From a virus: a stretch of 41,741 bases of DNA. The notes under the pieces were generated by a model, which worked only from the letters and a program-made list of their open reading frames with translations, was not told where the DNA came from and ran no database searches. The stretch's first letter is position 1. Each line of letters starts with the position of its first letter. The position numbers and the translations under genes are program-made. Positions 1 to 9,062 of the stretch are shown piece by piece. The stretch lies in the IMG/VR virus record IMGVR_UViG_3300027782_003709, positions 1 to 41,741 of that record. One strand, written 5' to 3'.

Positions 1-2
1 CT

Positions 3-410
3 AAGCAGTTATTTGCAGACCTGCAAAATGTAATGAGTGTTAAAGAAGGTTATAATCTTTGGGAGATTGCTCCTGAATATGATTGGAAAGGTTTAAGAGA
101 GAACTATATCTTTGGAAACTTGTTTGAGGTTGGTTCAATAGTTGAGAGTTGTAATACTGGATTAAGAGGTGAGGTTATTAGGTCTGGTGCTAATCATTTA
201 ATTTGTGTTACTGAAGATGGAGTTATGTTCAAATCTTGGATTAAAGATGTTTGTGAATATACAGAAGTTAAAATGGACAGTAAAACAAGAGAACCAGGAA
301 AACCAAATACATTAGTTGGGACTAAAGGATATTTGGATTATGTTGCATCTATGACGCCTGGAGCAACTGTAGGAACTATAAATAAAAAAAGGAATTCTAT
401 AAAAAGTTAA
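3..410 (+). CDS. conserved hypothetical cyanophage protein, probably cut by the window edge
   Basis: The frame is open from the window edge and reads KQLFADLQNV before the first methionine at 33, so the true start probably lies outside. Residues after that methionine include the segments LWEIAPEYDW, GLRGEVIRSGANHLICVTED and FKSWIKDV, which look like a small beta-barrel (KOW-like) region. The C-terminus is basic. An alternative is a start at 33, overlapping a TAA stop (31-33) of another frame. The next gene starts directly after the stop. I recognise the style from cyanomyovirus structural or internal proteins, but cannot assign a function. Confidence 0.6.
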   Translation, partial: KQLFADLQNVMSVKEGYNLWEIAPEYDWKGLRENYIFGNLFEVGSIVESCNTGLRGEVIRSGANHLICVTEDGVMFKSWIKDVCEYTEVKMDSKTREPGKPNTLVGTKGYLDYVASMTPGATVGTINKKRNSIKS

Positions 411-1622
411 ATGACTAACATTTGGACAAATAGTTTTGAAGACGTAAGAAAACCTTATTTTGAGATGGAAGACCCTTATACTTCTTTACAAGAAAAGAAA
501 GAAGGTAAGGAAGTTAAGAGATGGTGGGATGATGATGGTGATGGAAAAGGATATGAGGAAGGAGAAGTATCTGGTAAGTTTAAGAAGAAGAAAGTAAAGG
601 AAGAAATTGAACAAGTTGATGAAAATAGAATGGCTTCTCGTATGGGGAAAATGCCTTCAGCACCTGCTAAAGTTGGTAAGGCAACTCATTCAATCAAGGA
701 CCTTGTTCCTTCAAAACCACCATCATCAGAAGAAAAAGCAAAAGCAAGAAAGGCACTTAAACTTGGTGAAGGTATGCATAAAGATGCTGAGACTGGTGAA
801 GTTGTCAGCAAAGCAGTACCAGGCAAAACTTATTATCCTGCTCAACCAATGAAGAAAACTTCTGTAGCAAAAGCAAAAGAAACTCAAAAAGAAGAAACCT
901 TATATACCAGCAAGTCATCACAAGAAAAAATTGACGTAAGAAAAGGTATTAAAAATAAAATTGATACCAAACCAACTACTGCTGAGGAAGTTGAAACTTG
1001 GGTTGCTGAACTTGTTGCAGAAGGTTATGACCTTTCTGAGTTCACTTGGGATGAGATGACTGATATCTACCTTGATGAAGGAGGAAGTTCTGCTATGGCT
1101 CCCAGAGGTGATTATCAAACCACCACTGCAAATGCAACTCAAAAGCAAGACCCTAATGCTCCTTTGATTGCTGCAAAAGCAAAAGCAGCAAAAGCAAAAG
1201 TTACTAAGGAAATTGCAGACCTTCAAGTTGCTAAGCAATCTCAGAGAATGAAAGTTGATACTAATGAATCTGTAATTCTTTACCTTGCTCATAGACCTGA
1301 CCCATTTGAAAATCTTGATGAGGCAGTATTTGACCCAAAAAAGTCTAAGATGAGATCTGCAGAAGCAAGGTCTCAGAGAACTATGACTTCTGCTCAAAGA
1401 GCAGCAGCAAAAAAAGAAGGTGAAAGAACTGCTAAAATTCATAGCAAAGGTGAAACTGTTCTTGCAGGTTTAACAAAACCACAAAGAAAATCTTCACAAC
1501 CTATGGGCACTACCCAATCTTCCAAACCTGCTGCCCCAGCAGCAAATAGAAAGGTTACTGGTAAGTATGACCAACTTGCTAAAAAAGCAAGTGCTATTTT
1601 GAAGAGTGCTCAAGATAAATAA
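411..1622 (+). CDS. putative internal or structural virion protein, Lys/Ala/Glu-rich
   Basis: 403 residues, starting on the base after the previous stop. The N-terminal part has the segment RWWDDDGDGKGYEEGEVSGK, typical of cyanomyovirus internal proteins. A central segment (about residues 193-225) has the pattern VAEGYDLSEFTWDEMTDIY. The rest is low-complexity, rich in Lys, Ala, Glu and Gln, and probably disordered or coiled. No enzymatic motif was found. The composition and the similar gene at 7977-9062 suggest a prohead core, internal or DNA-associated virion protein. This is inference from family style, not from a catalytic motif. Confidence 0.6.
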   Translation: MTNIWTNSFEDVRKPYFEMEDPYTSLQEKKEGKEVKRWWDDDGDGKGYEEGEVSGKFKKKKVKEEIEQVDENRMASRMGKMPSAPAKVGKATHSIKDLVPSKPPSSEEKAKARKALKLGEGMHKDAETGEVVSKAVPGKTYYPAQPMKKTSVAKAKETQKEETLYTSKSSQEKIDVRKGIKNKIDTKPTTAEEVETWVAELVAEGYDLSEFTWDEMTDIYLDEGGSSAMAPRGDYQTTTANATQKQDPNAPLIAAKAKAAKAKVTKEIADLQVAKQSQRMKVDTNESVILYLAHRPDPFENLDEAVFDPKKSKMRSAEARSQRTMTSAQRAAAKKEGERTAKIHSKGETVLAGLTKPQRKSSQPMGTTQSSKPAAPAANRKVTGKYDQLAKKASAILKSAQDK

Positions 1623-1651
1623 GATAGGAACATTCTTTATACGAGGTTATT

Positions 1652-1831
1652 ATGTCAGCACTAATCGCATGGGCACTTGCTAATCAAGCACTTATTGCAA
1701 CTGTACTTTTTGCAGTTTCTGAAGCACTTGGAGCAAACCCAAAAGTAAAGGCAAATGGTATTCTTTCACTTATTCTTTTACAAGTCCAAGGAAAATTAAA
1801 AGAAAAAGGTGCTAAAGATTTAACTCCTTGA
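1652..1831 (+). CDS. small hydrophobic protein, 59 aa
   Basis: A 59-residue reading frame starting MSALIAWALANQ, with an AGG ribosome-binding site about six bases upstream. The N-terminal half is hydrophobic (ALIATVLFAVSEALG), followed by a second hydrophobic stretch (GILSLILLQVQG) and a Lys-rich tail. It is therefore probably membrane-associated or an amphipathic virion peptide. It is followed by a strong terminator. Similar small proteins occur in late operons of cyanomyoviruses. The function is unknown. Confidence 0.6.
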   Translation: MSALIAWALANQALIATVLFAVSEALGANPKVKANGILSLILLQVQGKLKEKGAKDLTP

Positions 1832-1863
1832 GTTTAATAAAATAAAATACTTTATGTCTATTT

Positions 1864-1890
1864 GGGGGAGTTTGATACTCCCCCATTTTT
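1864..1890 (+). terminator. rho-independent terminator
   Basis: An 8-bp stem GGGGGAGT/ACTCCCCC closes a five-base loop, and the 3' side runs into ATTTTTAT. It ends the unit of the small hydrophobic gene. The last T also belongs to the following late-promoter box. Confidence 0.85.
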
Positions 1891-1898
1891 ATAAATAA
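1890..1898 (+). promoter_or_regulatory. T4-type late promoter box
   Basis: TATAAATAA, the extended -10 sequence recognised in T4-like phages by the gp55 sigma factor with gp33. It lies directly behind a terminator and 32 bases before the start at 1930. Confidence 0.75.
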
Positions 1899-1929
1899 TA
1901 CAAGAAGGAAACTAATTTAGGTATAACAA

Positions 1930-2481
1930 ATGGCTCTTTGGGGAACAGCAGATAGTATTTACTCAACTGGTACAGTTAGTGTTAATTATACAAACAAAAC
2001 AATTACTGGTTCTGGAACTTCTTTCAGAGCAGCAACTGTAGGTAGTGTAATTACAATTGGTGCTGGTGGAACTTTTGGTCAAGCAGTAATTTCTGCAATT
2101 ACATCACAAACTGTAATTTCTATTGCAACTACTCAATACTTGAGTGGAGCACCAATTGCTGGTGTTGCATATACTATGTCACAGAAACCAGTTTATACAC
2201 TTGAAGATTCTAACTATAATATTAGACAAACCACTTCTACAGGTGTAACTAACTTCATTGAAGGTGTTGATTCTAATGAAGCAACCATTGCTAAAGTAGC
2301 AGGATCAAAATATGCAGTAGCACATCCTGGTTGGGTTGGTGTTCACACCTATGTTGATATGCATGGCAATCTTAGAGTTAAATCAGAAACTCTTGTTGCA
2401 TTCTCTGGAATTAGTTCTGGAACACCTACATATACAGCATTTGGTGATGCTAATGATGATGCAATTCTTCCTGATAGTTAA
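1930..2481 (+). CDS. putative virion structural protein
   Basis: 183 residues, rich in Thr, Ser, Gly and Val, with the alternating pattern of beta-strands. The N-terminus (MALWGTADSIYSTGTVSVNY) resembles cyanomyovirus structural proteins, and the segment ITGSGTSFRAATVGSVITIG is typical of phage structural beta-sandwiches. It is driven by its own late-promoter box, which supports virion expression. No catalytic residues were recognised. The exact place in the particle cannot be told from sequence. Confidence 0.6.
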   Translation: MALWGTADSIYSTGTVSVNYTNKTITGSGTSFRAATVGSVITIGAGGTFGQAVISAITSQTVISIATTQYLSGAPIAGVAYTMSQKPVYTLEDSNYNIRQTTSTGVTNFIEGVDSNEATIAKVAGSKYAVAHPGWVGVHTYVDMHGNLRVKSETLVAFSGISSGTPTYTAFGDANDDAILPDS

Positions 2482-2484
2482 TTT

Positions 2485-2856
2485 ATGAAGTTTGATGAAT
2501 TGAATGAAGATAATTATATATTATTTGCTATCAAGTATTATGATAATCCCCAAGCAGTCACACAAGATGATTTCTTTGAAGACCTGAATAGGTTTAAATA
2601 TATCAAAAAGTTGTTAAGAAGATATGTAAAATCAGGAGAGTTAAAAACAACTCTCCTGATTAATCATTTTATAATTGTCTTTAATATCTTTAATGATGCT
2701 GCACTTCCACTTTTATTTTTTAAAATAGAAAAGGAATTATGGTCTTCTATGAAAACTTTTTTATTATATCTAAACAGAATACCAGAATATCCAAAATCAT
2801 TTTTAAATGATATTCCAATTGATGAAAATTGTTTAAAAATTTTAGAATCCTTATAA
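2485..2856 (+). CDS. conserved hypothetical protein, 123 aa
   Basis: Starts three bases after the structural protein stop. The N-terminus MKFDELNEDNYILFAIKYYDNPQ and the Lys/Arg-rich helix RFKYIKKLLRRYVKSG match a small protein family common in cyanomyoviruses. It is all-helical in appearance, without signal peptide or metal site. The stop is directly followed by the next ATG, so the two genes are probably translationally coupled. Function unknown. Confidence 0.65.
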   Translation: MKFDELNEDNYILFAIKYYDNPQAVTQDDFFEDLNRFKYIKKLLRRYVKSGELKTTLLINHFIIVFNIFNDAALPLLFFKIEKELWSSMKTFLLYLNRIPEYPKSFLNDIPIDENCLKILESL

Positions 2857-3042
2857 ATGGAAAACTTAAAATTGGACCATATTATAAATATTATTAGGGA
2901 GGAAATGACTGCCACAGGTGGAAATTTAGCTGGACTTCCTCCAGATCAACCACCAGTAGATTTAAGAAAAGGAAAAAGAAGAAATTGGAATCCTTTCTTT
3001 AAAAATCTTGCAAAAATGCAAAGAAGAAAACCACAACCATAA
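2857..3042 (+). CDS. conserved hypothetical protein, 61 aa
   Basis: The start abuts the previous stop. The short protein has a conserved-looking core GGNLAGLPPDQPPVDLRKGK and a basic C-terminus ending RRKPQP. This GLPPDxPPVDLR core recurs in small proteins next to the 123-aa gene in other cyanomyoviruses, from general knowledge of these phages. Function unknown. Confidence 0.65.
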   Translation: MENLKLDHIINIIREEMTATGGNLAGLPPDQPPVDLRKGKRRNWNPFFKNLAKMQRRKPQP

Positions 3043-3049
3043 AAATCCA

Positions 3050-3442
3050 ATGTATACTCCCCCTCAAACAATAGAAACAAAAGTAGCGATTCTTGAGGAG
3101 AAGCTTCATACTACTGAGCAATTGATGCAACGTATTGAGAGTGCAATCGAAAAGATGAGTGAAGTAAGTGCGAATGTGACTAAAATGTTGGCAGTTCATG
3201 AGCAAAAGATTGAAGGTAATGATAAGGTAGATGCTATTCTATTTGCAAAGATTGATCAGTTAAGTGCTAAAATGGATACTGATCACAATATAGTATTGGA
3301 TAAATTACAAGGATTAGAAAAAAAAGTTTGGATTGGTATTGGAATTTTTGCAGTAGTGACTTTAATCATCAATAACTCAGAAATGCTGGCAAGTATCTTG
3401 ACAAAGACTCAAGACACAGGTAGGATGGAGAGACTAAGATAG
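3050..3442 (+). CDS. small coiled-coil membrane protein
   Basis: 130 residues from the ATG at 3050 (MYTPPQTIETKVAILEEKL). An upstream in-frame ATG at 3008 lies inside the previous gene and is less likely. Residues about 10-85 form a long heptad-like helix. A single membrane segment (WIGIGIFAVVTLIIN) follows near residue 100, with a short polar tail. The shape, a coiled coil anchored by one C-terminal helix, could suit an inner-membrane or lysis-related role, but there is no specific motif. Confidence 0.6.
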   Translation: MYTPPQTIETKVAILEEKLHTTEQLMQRIESAIEKMSEVSANVTKMLAVHEQKIEGNDKVDAILFAKIDQLSAKMDTDHNIVLDKLQGLEKKVWIGIGIFAVVTLIINNSEMLASILTKTQDTGRMERLR

Positions 3443-3455
3443 TATTCCTTTTATA

Positions 3456-4457
3456 ATGAGTTTCATTGATTCCAAATATATTGGATTGGTATCAGCAAGA
3501 TTAGAAAAATTTAAGAGGGTTAAGAATAATCTTTATAATTTTAGATGTCCTTATTGTGGAGATTCTCAAAAATATAAAAATAAGGCAAGGGGATATATCT
3601 ATCAATCAAAGAACGATCACAATTACAAGTGTCATAATTGTGGAGCATCAAGATCTTTTACTAATTTCCTAAAAGATATGGATACTCTTTTGTATGACCA
3701 GTATGTAATGGAAAGATATAAAAATGGATTAACTGGTAAGAGATCTAATACACCAGAACCAGATTTTAATTTTAAAAAACCTACTTTTACAAAAAAATCT
3801 TTTGATTTACCTACACTAGCAGAATTAGATAAAGAACATCCTGCAGTAAATTATGTAACAAGTAGAAAAATTCCAAACAAATATTTGAAGGAATTATATT
3901 ACTGTGAAAAATTTAAAGAGTGGACTAATACTCAGAAACATACTTTTGATTTTACAACACACGAAGAACCAAGAATCATAATTCCACTTATTAATAAGGG
4001 AGAAATATTTGGGTTTCAAGGTCGTAGTTTGGATAAAAATTCAAAAGTAAAATACATAACAATTATTCTTGATGATCATCACCCAAAGATTTATGGATTG
4101 GATAAAGTTGATTGGACCAAACCAGTTTATATAGTAGAGGGTCCATTTGATAGTATGTTTATTGACAATGCTATTGCAATGGTTGGAGCTGACATAGACA
4201 AAATGTTTTTTGTTACTAATTTTGAAACAGAATTTGTAATGGTTTATGATAATGAAAAAAGAAACAAACAAATTGTAGATAGGATAGAGGGGGCAATTGA
4301 TTCAAGTTTTCCAGTAGTGATTTGGCCAGACACTATTGTAGAAAAAGATATAAATGATATGGTATTGGCTGGACGAGATGTCCAGAGCATTGTAGAATGT
4401 AACAACTATTCTGGTTTAGAAGCAAAACTCAAATTCATTACTTGGAAAAAAATATGA
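3456..4457 (+). CDS. 61: DNA primase, T4 gp61-like
   Basis: 333 residues. A zinc-ribbon with cysteines 31, 34, 59 and 62 (RCPYCGDS and YKCHNCGA) is followed by a TOPRIM-like catalytic core that includes VYIVEGPFDSMF and VMVYDNEKR, the acidic residues expected to bind metal. This is the layout of T4 gp61, which makes RNA primers for lagging-strand synthesis with the gp41 helicase. The length matches the family. The stop overlaps the nrdA start in an ATGA arrangement, linking primase with nucleotide supply. Confidence 0.9.
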   Translation: MSFIDSKYIGLVSARLEKFKRVKNNLYNFRCPYCGDSQKYKNKARGYIYQSKNDHNYKCHNCGASRSFTNFLKDMDTLLYDQYVMERYKNGLTGKRSNTPEPDFNFKKPTFTKKSFDLPTLAELDKEHPAVNYVTSRKIPNKYLKELYYCEKFKEWTNTQKHTFDFTTHEEPRIIIPLINKGEIFGFQGRSLDKNSKVKYITIILDDHHPKIYGLDKVDWTKPVYIVEGPFDSMFIDNAIAMVGADIDKMFFVTNFETEFVMVYDNEKRNKQIVDRIEGAIDSSFPVVIWPDTIVEKDINDMVLAGRDVQSIVECNNYSGLEAKLKFITWKKI

Positions 4458-6754
4458 GCAACGGAACAAAGGTAGTTAAGAGAAATGGTTCTATTGAATC
4501 ATTAGATCTTGATAAGATGCACCTTATGGTGGAAGAAGCATGTAAAGGTCTTGCAGGGGTATCTGCATCACAGGTAGAGATGCAATCTGGTATTCAATTT
4601 TATGATGGTGTGTCTACAAAAGAAATTCAAGAAATTTTGATTCGTGCTGCATCAGATTTGATTGATTTGGAGCATCCAAATTATCAGTTTGTTGCTGCAA
4701 GACTTCTTTTGTTTTCTGTTAGAAAAAATCTATATGGTAAACTTCATGAATTCCCAACTTTAGAAAATCACATTTATGCTTGTGTTGAAAAAGGAGTTTA
4801 TGATACTGAAATTTTTGTAAAGTATTCTAAGGAAGAAATTGAAAAAGTAAATACTTTTATAGACCATGAAAGGGATATGTTGTTTACTTATGCTGGTCTT
4901 CGTCAGGTAGTAGACAAGTATTTGGTTCAGGATAGGAGTTCTGCTATAGTTTATGAAACTCCACAATTCATGTATATTATGGTTGCTCTGACTATGTTTG
5001 CAGAGTACCCAAAAGAAACTCGTTTAGACTATGTTCGTAGGTACTACAATGCAATCTCCAAACACAAAATCAATATTCCAACGCCAATCATGGCAGGAGT
5101 TAGAACGCCACTTCGTCAATTTGCAAGTTGTGTTCTTGTTGATGTTGATGACACCCTCGATAGCATCTTCAGTAGTGATATGGCTATTGGCAGGTATGTT
5201 GCTCAAAGGGCAGGCATCGGTATCAATGCAGGCAGAATCCGTGGTATCAATGCTAAAATTAGAGGGGGTGAAGTGGCTCACACTGGAGTTGTACCGTTTC
5301 TCAAAAAGTTTGAAGCAACTGTCCGTTGTTGTACGCAAAATGGCATACGAGGAGGAAGTGCGACAGTCCACTTCCCAATCTGGCACCAAGAAATAAGTGA
5401 TATTCTTGTTCTTAAGAATAACAAAGGAACAGAAGATAATCGTGTTCGTAAGTTAGATTACTCCATTCAAATTAGCAAGTTGTTCTATGAAAGATTCATT
5501 GCAAATGAAGAAATCTCATTATTTTCCCCACACAATGTTCCTGGTCTGTATGATGCTTTTGGCACTGATAGATTTGACAACCTTTATGTGGATGCAGAAC
5601 GAAATGAATCTATTCCAAGAAAAACTATTGGGGGTCAAGAACTCTTTCTGGCACTTCTAAAAGAACGTGCTGAAACAGGTCGTATTTACATTATGAATAT
5701 TGACCACTGCAACTCACACTCTTCCTTCTTAGATAAGGTTGAAATGAGTAATCTTTGTCAAGAGATTACACTTCCAACTAAACCACTTCAACATATTGAT
5801 GACCCTGAAGGTGAGATTGCCCTTTGTATTTTGTCTGCTATTAATGTAGGTAAAGTTAAGGATGATACTGAGTTTGAAGAACTTTGTGAGTTGTCAGTAA
5901 GAGGTCTAGAAGAACTGATTGATTATCAGAACTATCCAGTTGAAGCAGCAGAGATTGGAACCAAAGCACGTAGGTCTTTGGGTATTGGATATATTGGACT
6001 TGCTCACTATCTTGCTAAACTTGGATTCAAATATGATTCTCAAGAAGCATGGGATGCAGTTCATGGATTGTCTGAATCTTTCCAATATTTCTTACTTAAA
6101 GCATCTAATAAGATTGCTAAAGAAAAAGGTTCTTGTAAGTATTTTTCAAGGACTAAGTATTCACAAGGAATTCTTCCTATTGATACTTACAAAAAAGATG
6201 TTGATGAAATCTCATCTATTCCTCTTCAGCATGATTGGGAATCCCTTAGGGCATCTATTAAAGAGTTTGGGTTGAGGCACTCTACGCTCACTGCTCAAAT
6301 GCCCTCAGAATCAAGTTCTGTAGTTTCAAATGCAACAAATGGAATTGAACCTCCAAGAGGATATATGTCTATCAAGAAGTCTAAGAAAGGACCTCTTAAA
6401 CAAATTGTTCCCCAGTACCAACATCTTAAGAACAATTATACGTTGCTTTGGGATATGCTTAGCAATCGTGGGTATATTAATATTGTTGCAGTTATGCAGA
6501 AGTTCTTTGATCAAGCAATTTCTGGAAACTGGTCCTATAATCCAGAGAATTATGAGGATAATGAAGTTCCTGTTAGCGTAATGGCACAAGACCTTCTTAC
6601 CACATACAAATATGGTTGGAAGACATCTTATTACCAGAATACATATGATAATAAGACTGATGAAGTTAAAGATGAATCTACCAACATTAATGATCTAATT
6701 AAAGAAATCTTAAGTTCAGAAGGAGAAGAAGATTGTGAATCCTGTAAAATTTAG
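4454..6754 (+). CDS. nrdA: ribonucleoside-diphosphate reductase alpha subunit, class Ia
   Basis: 766 residues from the ATG overlapping the primase stop; an upstream ATG at 4442 would add four residues and is less likely. An ATP-cone lies at about 1-90. Active-site residues are visible: C226 (RQFASCVLVD), N433, C435 and E437 (SNLCQE), and C458, matching the E. coli radical and redox residues. The tyrosine pair for radical transfer is at about 726-727 (TSYYQNT), and the tail has a C-x-x-C-type thiol pair (ends EDCESCKI). It reduces ribonucleotides to deoxyribonucleotides together with the downstream NrdB. The glutaredoxin at 32979 is a candidate electron donor. Confidence 0.97.
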   Translation: MSNGTKVVKRNGSIESLDLDKMHLMVEEACKGLAGVSASQVEMQSGIQFYDGVSTKEIQEILIRAASDLIDLEHPNYQFVAARLLLFSVRKNLYGKLHEFPTLENHIYACVEKGVYDTEIFVKYSKEEIEKVNTFIDHERDMLFTYAGLRQVVDKYLVQDRSSAIVYETPQFMYIMVALTMFAEYPKETRLDYVRRYYNAISKHKINIPTPIMAGVRTPLRQFASCVLVDVDDTLDSIFSSDMAIGRYVAQRAGIGINAGRIRGINAKIRGGEVAHTGVVPFLKKFEATVRCCTQNGIRGGSATVHFPIWHQEISDILVLKNNKGTEDNRVRKLDYSIQISKLFYERFIANEEISLFSPHNVPGLYDAFGTDRFDNLYVDAERNESIPRKTIGGQELFLALLKERAETGRIYIMNIDHCNSHSSFLDKVEMSNLCQEITLPTKPLQHIDDPEGEIALCILSAINVGKVKDDTEFEELCELSVRGLEELIDYQNYPVEAAEIGTKARRSLGIGYIGLAHYLAKLGFKYDSQEAWDAVHGLSESFQYFLLKASNKIAKEKGSCKYFSRTKYSQGILPIDTYKKDVDEISSIPLQHDWESLRASIKEFGLRHSTLTAQMPSESSSVVSNATNGIEPPRGYMSIKKSKKGPLKQIVPQYQHLKNNYTLLWDMLSNRGYINIVAVMQKFFDQAISGNWSYNPENYEDNEVPVSVMAQDLLTTYKYGWKTSYYQNTYDNKTDEVKDESTNINDLIKEILSSEGEEDCESCKI

Positions 6755-6776
6755 AACAACTGCTGAGAGTAATAGA

Positions 6777-7919
6777 ATGGTAAATGGAATGACTGTGTTT
6801 AATACCAAAGAGGTGGATGCTAAAAAACAACCTATGTTTTTTGGTCAACCTCTTGGGGTTCAAAGGTATGATTCTTATAAGTATCCTGTCTTTGATAAAC
6901 TGACTCAACAGCAGTTGGGATATTTTTGGAGACCAGAAGAAGTTTCTTTGCAAAAAGATCGTTCAGATTATGGACAACTTCGTCCTGAACAAAAACATAT
7001 TTTTACTTCTAACTTAAAGTATCAAATTCTTCTTGATTCAGTTCAAGGTAGAGGTCCTGGTATGGCATTTATTCCATACTGTTCACTTCCTGAACTGGAA
7101 GCATGTATGACTGTATGGGAGTTTATGGAGATGATTCACTCCAGGTCTTATACTTATATTATTAAGAATGTTTACTCTGACCCTACAGAAGTCTTTGATA
7201 CTATCTTAAATAATGAAAAGATTTTAGAACGTGCAGAATCAGTTACTGGAGCATATGATGATTTCATCAATAGTGTTCAAAATTATGGAAGCTCTAATCT
7301 TTGGGTACATGCTATTGAAGGTGCTGGTAGTGCCAGAGAAGAAAGATTAGAAATTAAAAGAAAACTTTATAGGGCAATTGCTAATGTCAATATTCTCGAA
7401 GGCATCAGATTCTATGTCTCATTCGCTTGCTCGTTTGCGTTTGGTGAACTCAAACTTATGGAAGGATCCGCTAAGATTATCTCTCTTATCGCCAGAGATG
7501 AAAACCAGCATCTTGTCATTACTCAGAACATCATCAACAAGTGGCGTGAAGGAGACGATCCAGAAATGCAGCAAATTGCTAAAGAGGAAGAGGAATGGGT
7601 AAAAGGTGCTTTTGAAAATTGTGTAAATGAAGAAAAGCTTTGGGCAGAATACCTATTCAAAGATGGTTCAATGATTGGATTGAATGATAAGTTGCTGGGT
7701 AACTATGTTGAATGGATTGCTAATCGTAGAATGAAGTCTATTGGTATCAAACCAATGTATGATATTTCTTCAAAGAATAATCCTCTTCCTTGGACTGAGC
7801 ATTGGATTAGTTCTAAAGGTCTCCAAGTAGCACCTCAAGAAACAGAAGTTGAGAGTTATGTGGTTGGTGGTATTAAGCAGGATGTAAAGAAAGATATGTT
7901 TTCTGGATTTAAATTATAA
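6777..7919 (+). CDS. nrdB: ribonucleoside-diphosphate reductase beta subunit, class Ia
   Basis: 380 residues. The di-iron and radical site is seen as E118, H121 and Y125 (EMIHSRSYTY), with a second carboxylate/histidine set in ISLIARDENQHLVIT. Start choice: ATG 6777 has GAGAG seven bases upstream; ATG 6789 (MTVFNT) is also plausible. A GTG at 6735 has AGGAG in front but lies inside the conserved NrdA tail. The protein supplies the tyrosyl radical to NrdA. It ends before a clear terminator, so primase, nrdA and nrdB form one unit. Confidence 0.95.
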   Translation: MVNGMTVFNTKEVDAKKQPMFFGQPLGVQRYDSYKYPVFDKLTQQQLGYFWRPEEVSLQKDRSDYGQLRPEQKHIFTSNLKYQILLDSVQGRGPGMAFIPYCSLPELEACMTVWEFMEMIHSRSYTYIIKNVYSDPTEVFDTILNNEKILERAESVTGAYDDFINSVQNYGSSNLWVHAIEGAGSAREERLEIKRKLYRAIANVNILEGIRFYVSFACSFAFGELKLMEGSAKIISLIARDENQHLVITQNIINKWREGDDPEMQQIAKEEEEWVKGAFENCVNEEKLWAEYLFKDGSMIGLNDKLLGNYVEWIANRRMKSIGIKPMYDISSKNNPLPWTEHWISSKGLQVAPQETEVESYVVGGIKQDVKKDMFSGFKL

Positions 7920-7923
7920 TTAT

Positions 7924-7950
7924 GAGGGTCCTTTGACCCTCTTTTTTTTT
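7924..7950 (+). terminator. rho-independent terminator after nrdB
   Basis: A 7-bp stem GAGGGTC/GACCCTC with a CTTT loop is followed by nine T residues. It closes the nucleotide-reductase unit and directly abuts a late promoter. Confidence 0.9.
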
Positions 7951-7958
7951 ATAAATAA
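7950..7958 (+). promoter_or_regulatory. T4-type late promoter box
   Basis: TATAAATAA beginning on the last T of the terminator tract, 19 bases before the ATG at 7977. It is the same terminator plus late-box arrangement as at 1864-1898. Confidence 0.8.
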
Positions 7959-7976
7959 CTAAAAAGTATTCATAAG

Positions 7977-9062
7977 ATGGACTCACAAGAATTTCGTAGT
8001 CTTCAAGAAGCATATTTGGAAGTTATTGAAAATCAACAACTTAATGAGGGATATAAAAATTTTCCTTATGATAAAGTTAAGGCAAAAGCAAAAAAACTAG
8101 CACCGGGTCGTGATGATTTGGGGAGGGAACCACTTACAGCACCTAAGGCACCCAATACACCTCAAAAAGACCTTAATAGAGCAACCAAATTAAGACTTGC
8201 TACACATTTACATCATTCTGAAGGTCCAAAACAAAAAGAAAAGATAAATAAAGGTCCAGAAAGTCTATTATACAAAAAAAGAAGTAAGACAGTTTCTGAT
8301 AGTTATAATTACTACGACATCATTCTCTCACATTTACTTGATGAAGGATATGCTGAAACCCCAAAAGCAGCAGAAGCAATTATGGTGAATATGAGTGAAG
8401 AGTGGAAAGAAGAGATTGTGGAAGCAAGAGATGATGATGCAAGGGAGATGAGAAGACTTGCTGCTGCTGAAAGACGTGCAGGCAACTCTGATAGAATGGA
8501 TGCAAAGACAGCATCAAAGTATGCTGGATCAGAAGCACAGTCAGCAGCAAGAGCAGATAAAAAATCTAAAGGTAAGCATATTCATGGAATGACAGATTCC
8601 TATGAAACAAATGGAGATCTGGTTGATGAAGGTTACAAGGAAATTGGTAAAGAAAAAGAATCTGCTATGTATCGTAGAGCAGGAAATCTTGCTCGTACTT
8701 CACTTGTATCCAAAGGTAAGAAAAAGGAAGAAGCACAAACCAAGTCTGCTAAAATCGTAAGTGCTATCACTAGACAAAAAGAAAATGAAAGATTTAATCG
8801 TATTGGACAATCACCTTTACATAATAAAGAACAACTTGAACTTCAATTAAGAGCACATTTAAGAGAGCGTGCACTTGATGCTTCTGAAACGAAAGAAAAA
8901 GAAAGTGTATACAAGGCAATCAAACCTTCAAAACTTGCTAAGTCCTATCCTGAAAAGTCTCCTAAGGAACTCAAGAGTTTGAGATATGCTATCTCAACAA
9001 ACCAAGCTAAGAAGAATATGGATACTTCCAGATCAGATAAGAGGTATGGTGTAGAAAAATAA
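7977..9062 (+). CDS. putative internal or structural virion protein
   Basis: 361 residues, highly charged, without membrane segment or enzyme motif. The N-terminus (FRSLQEAYLEVIENQQLNEGY) and the segment YNYYDIILSHLLDEGYAETP (about residues 110-135), followed by AIMVNMSEEWKEEI, are repeated motifs of cyanomyovirus internal or virion proteins. The remainder is Lys/Ala/Arg-rich. It is under a late promoter and overlaps the next gene by one base (TAATG). A role in capsid assembly or as a packaged DNA-binding protein is inferred only. Confidence 0.6.
   Translation: MDSQEFRSLQEAYLEVIENQQLNEGYKNFPYDKVKAKAKKLAPGRDDLGREPLTAPKAPNTPQKDLNRATKLRLATHLHHSEGPKQKEKINKGPESLLYKKRSKTVSDSYNYYDIILSHLLDEGYAETPKAAEAIMVNMSEEWKEEIVEARDDDAREMRRLAAAERRAGNSDRMDAKTASKYAGSEAQSAARADKKSKGKHIHGMTDSYETNGDLVDEGYKEIGKEKESAMYRRAGNLARTSLVSKGKKKEEAQTKSAKIVSAITRQKENERFNRIGQSPLHNKEQLELQLRAHLRERALDASETKEKESVYKAIKPSKLAKSYPEKSPKELKSLRYAISTNQAKKNMDTSRSDKRYGVEK

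Noticed and set aside
918-1442. Long minus-strand reading frame
   Set aside because: Ser/Phe/Cys-rich product that mirrors the Lys/Glu-rich gene on the plus strand; no start site, no family features.
5024-5396. Frames on both strands inside nrdA
   Set aside because: They lie across the conserved NrdA active-site region and have no independent support.
6735-6776. GTG start for nrdB with a good AGGAG
   Set aside because: The site is part of the NrdA C-terminal codons (Gly-Glu-Glu-Asp-Cys); NrdB homology starts later. Kept as an alternative in the gene note.
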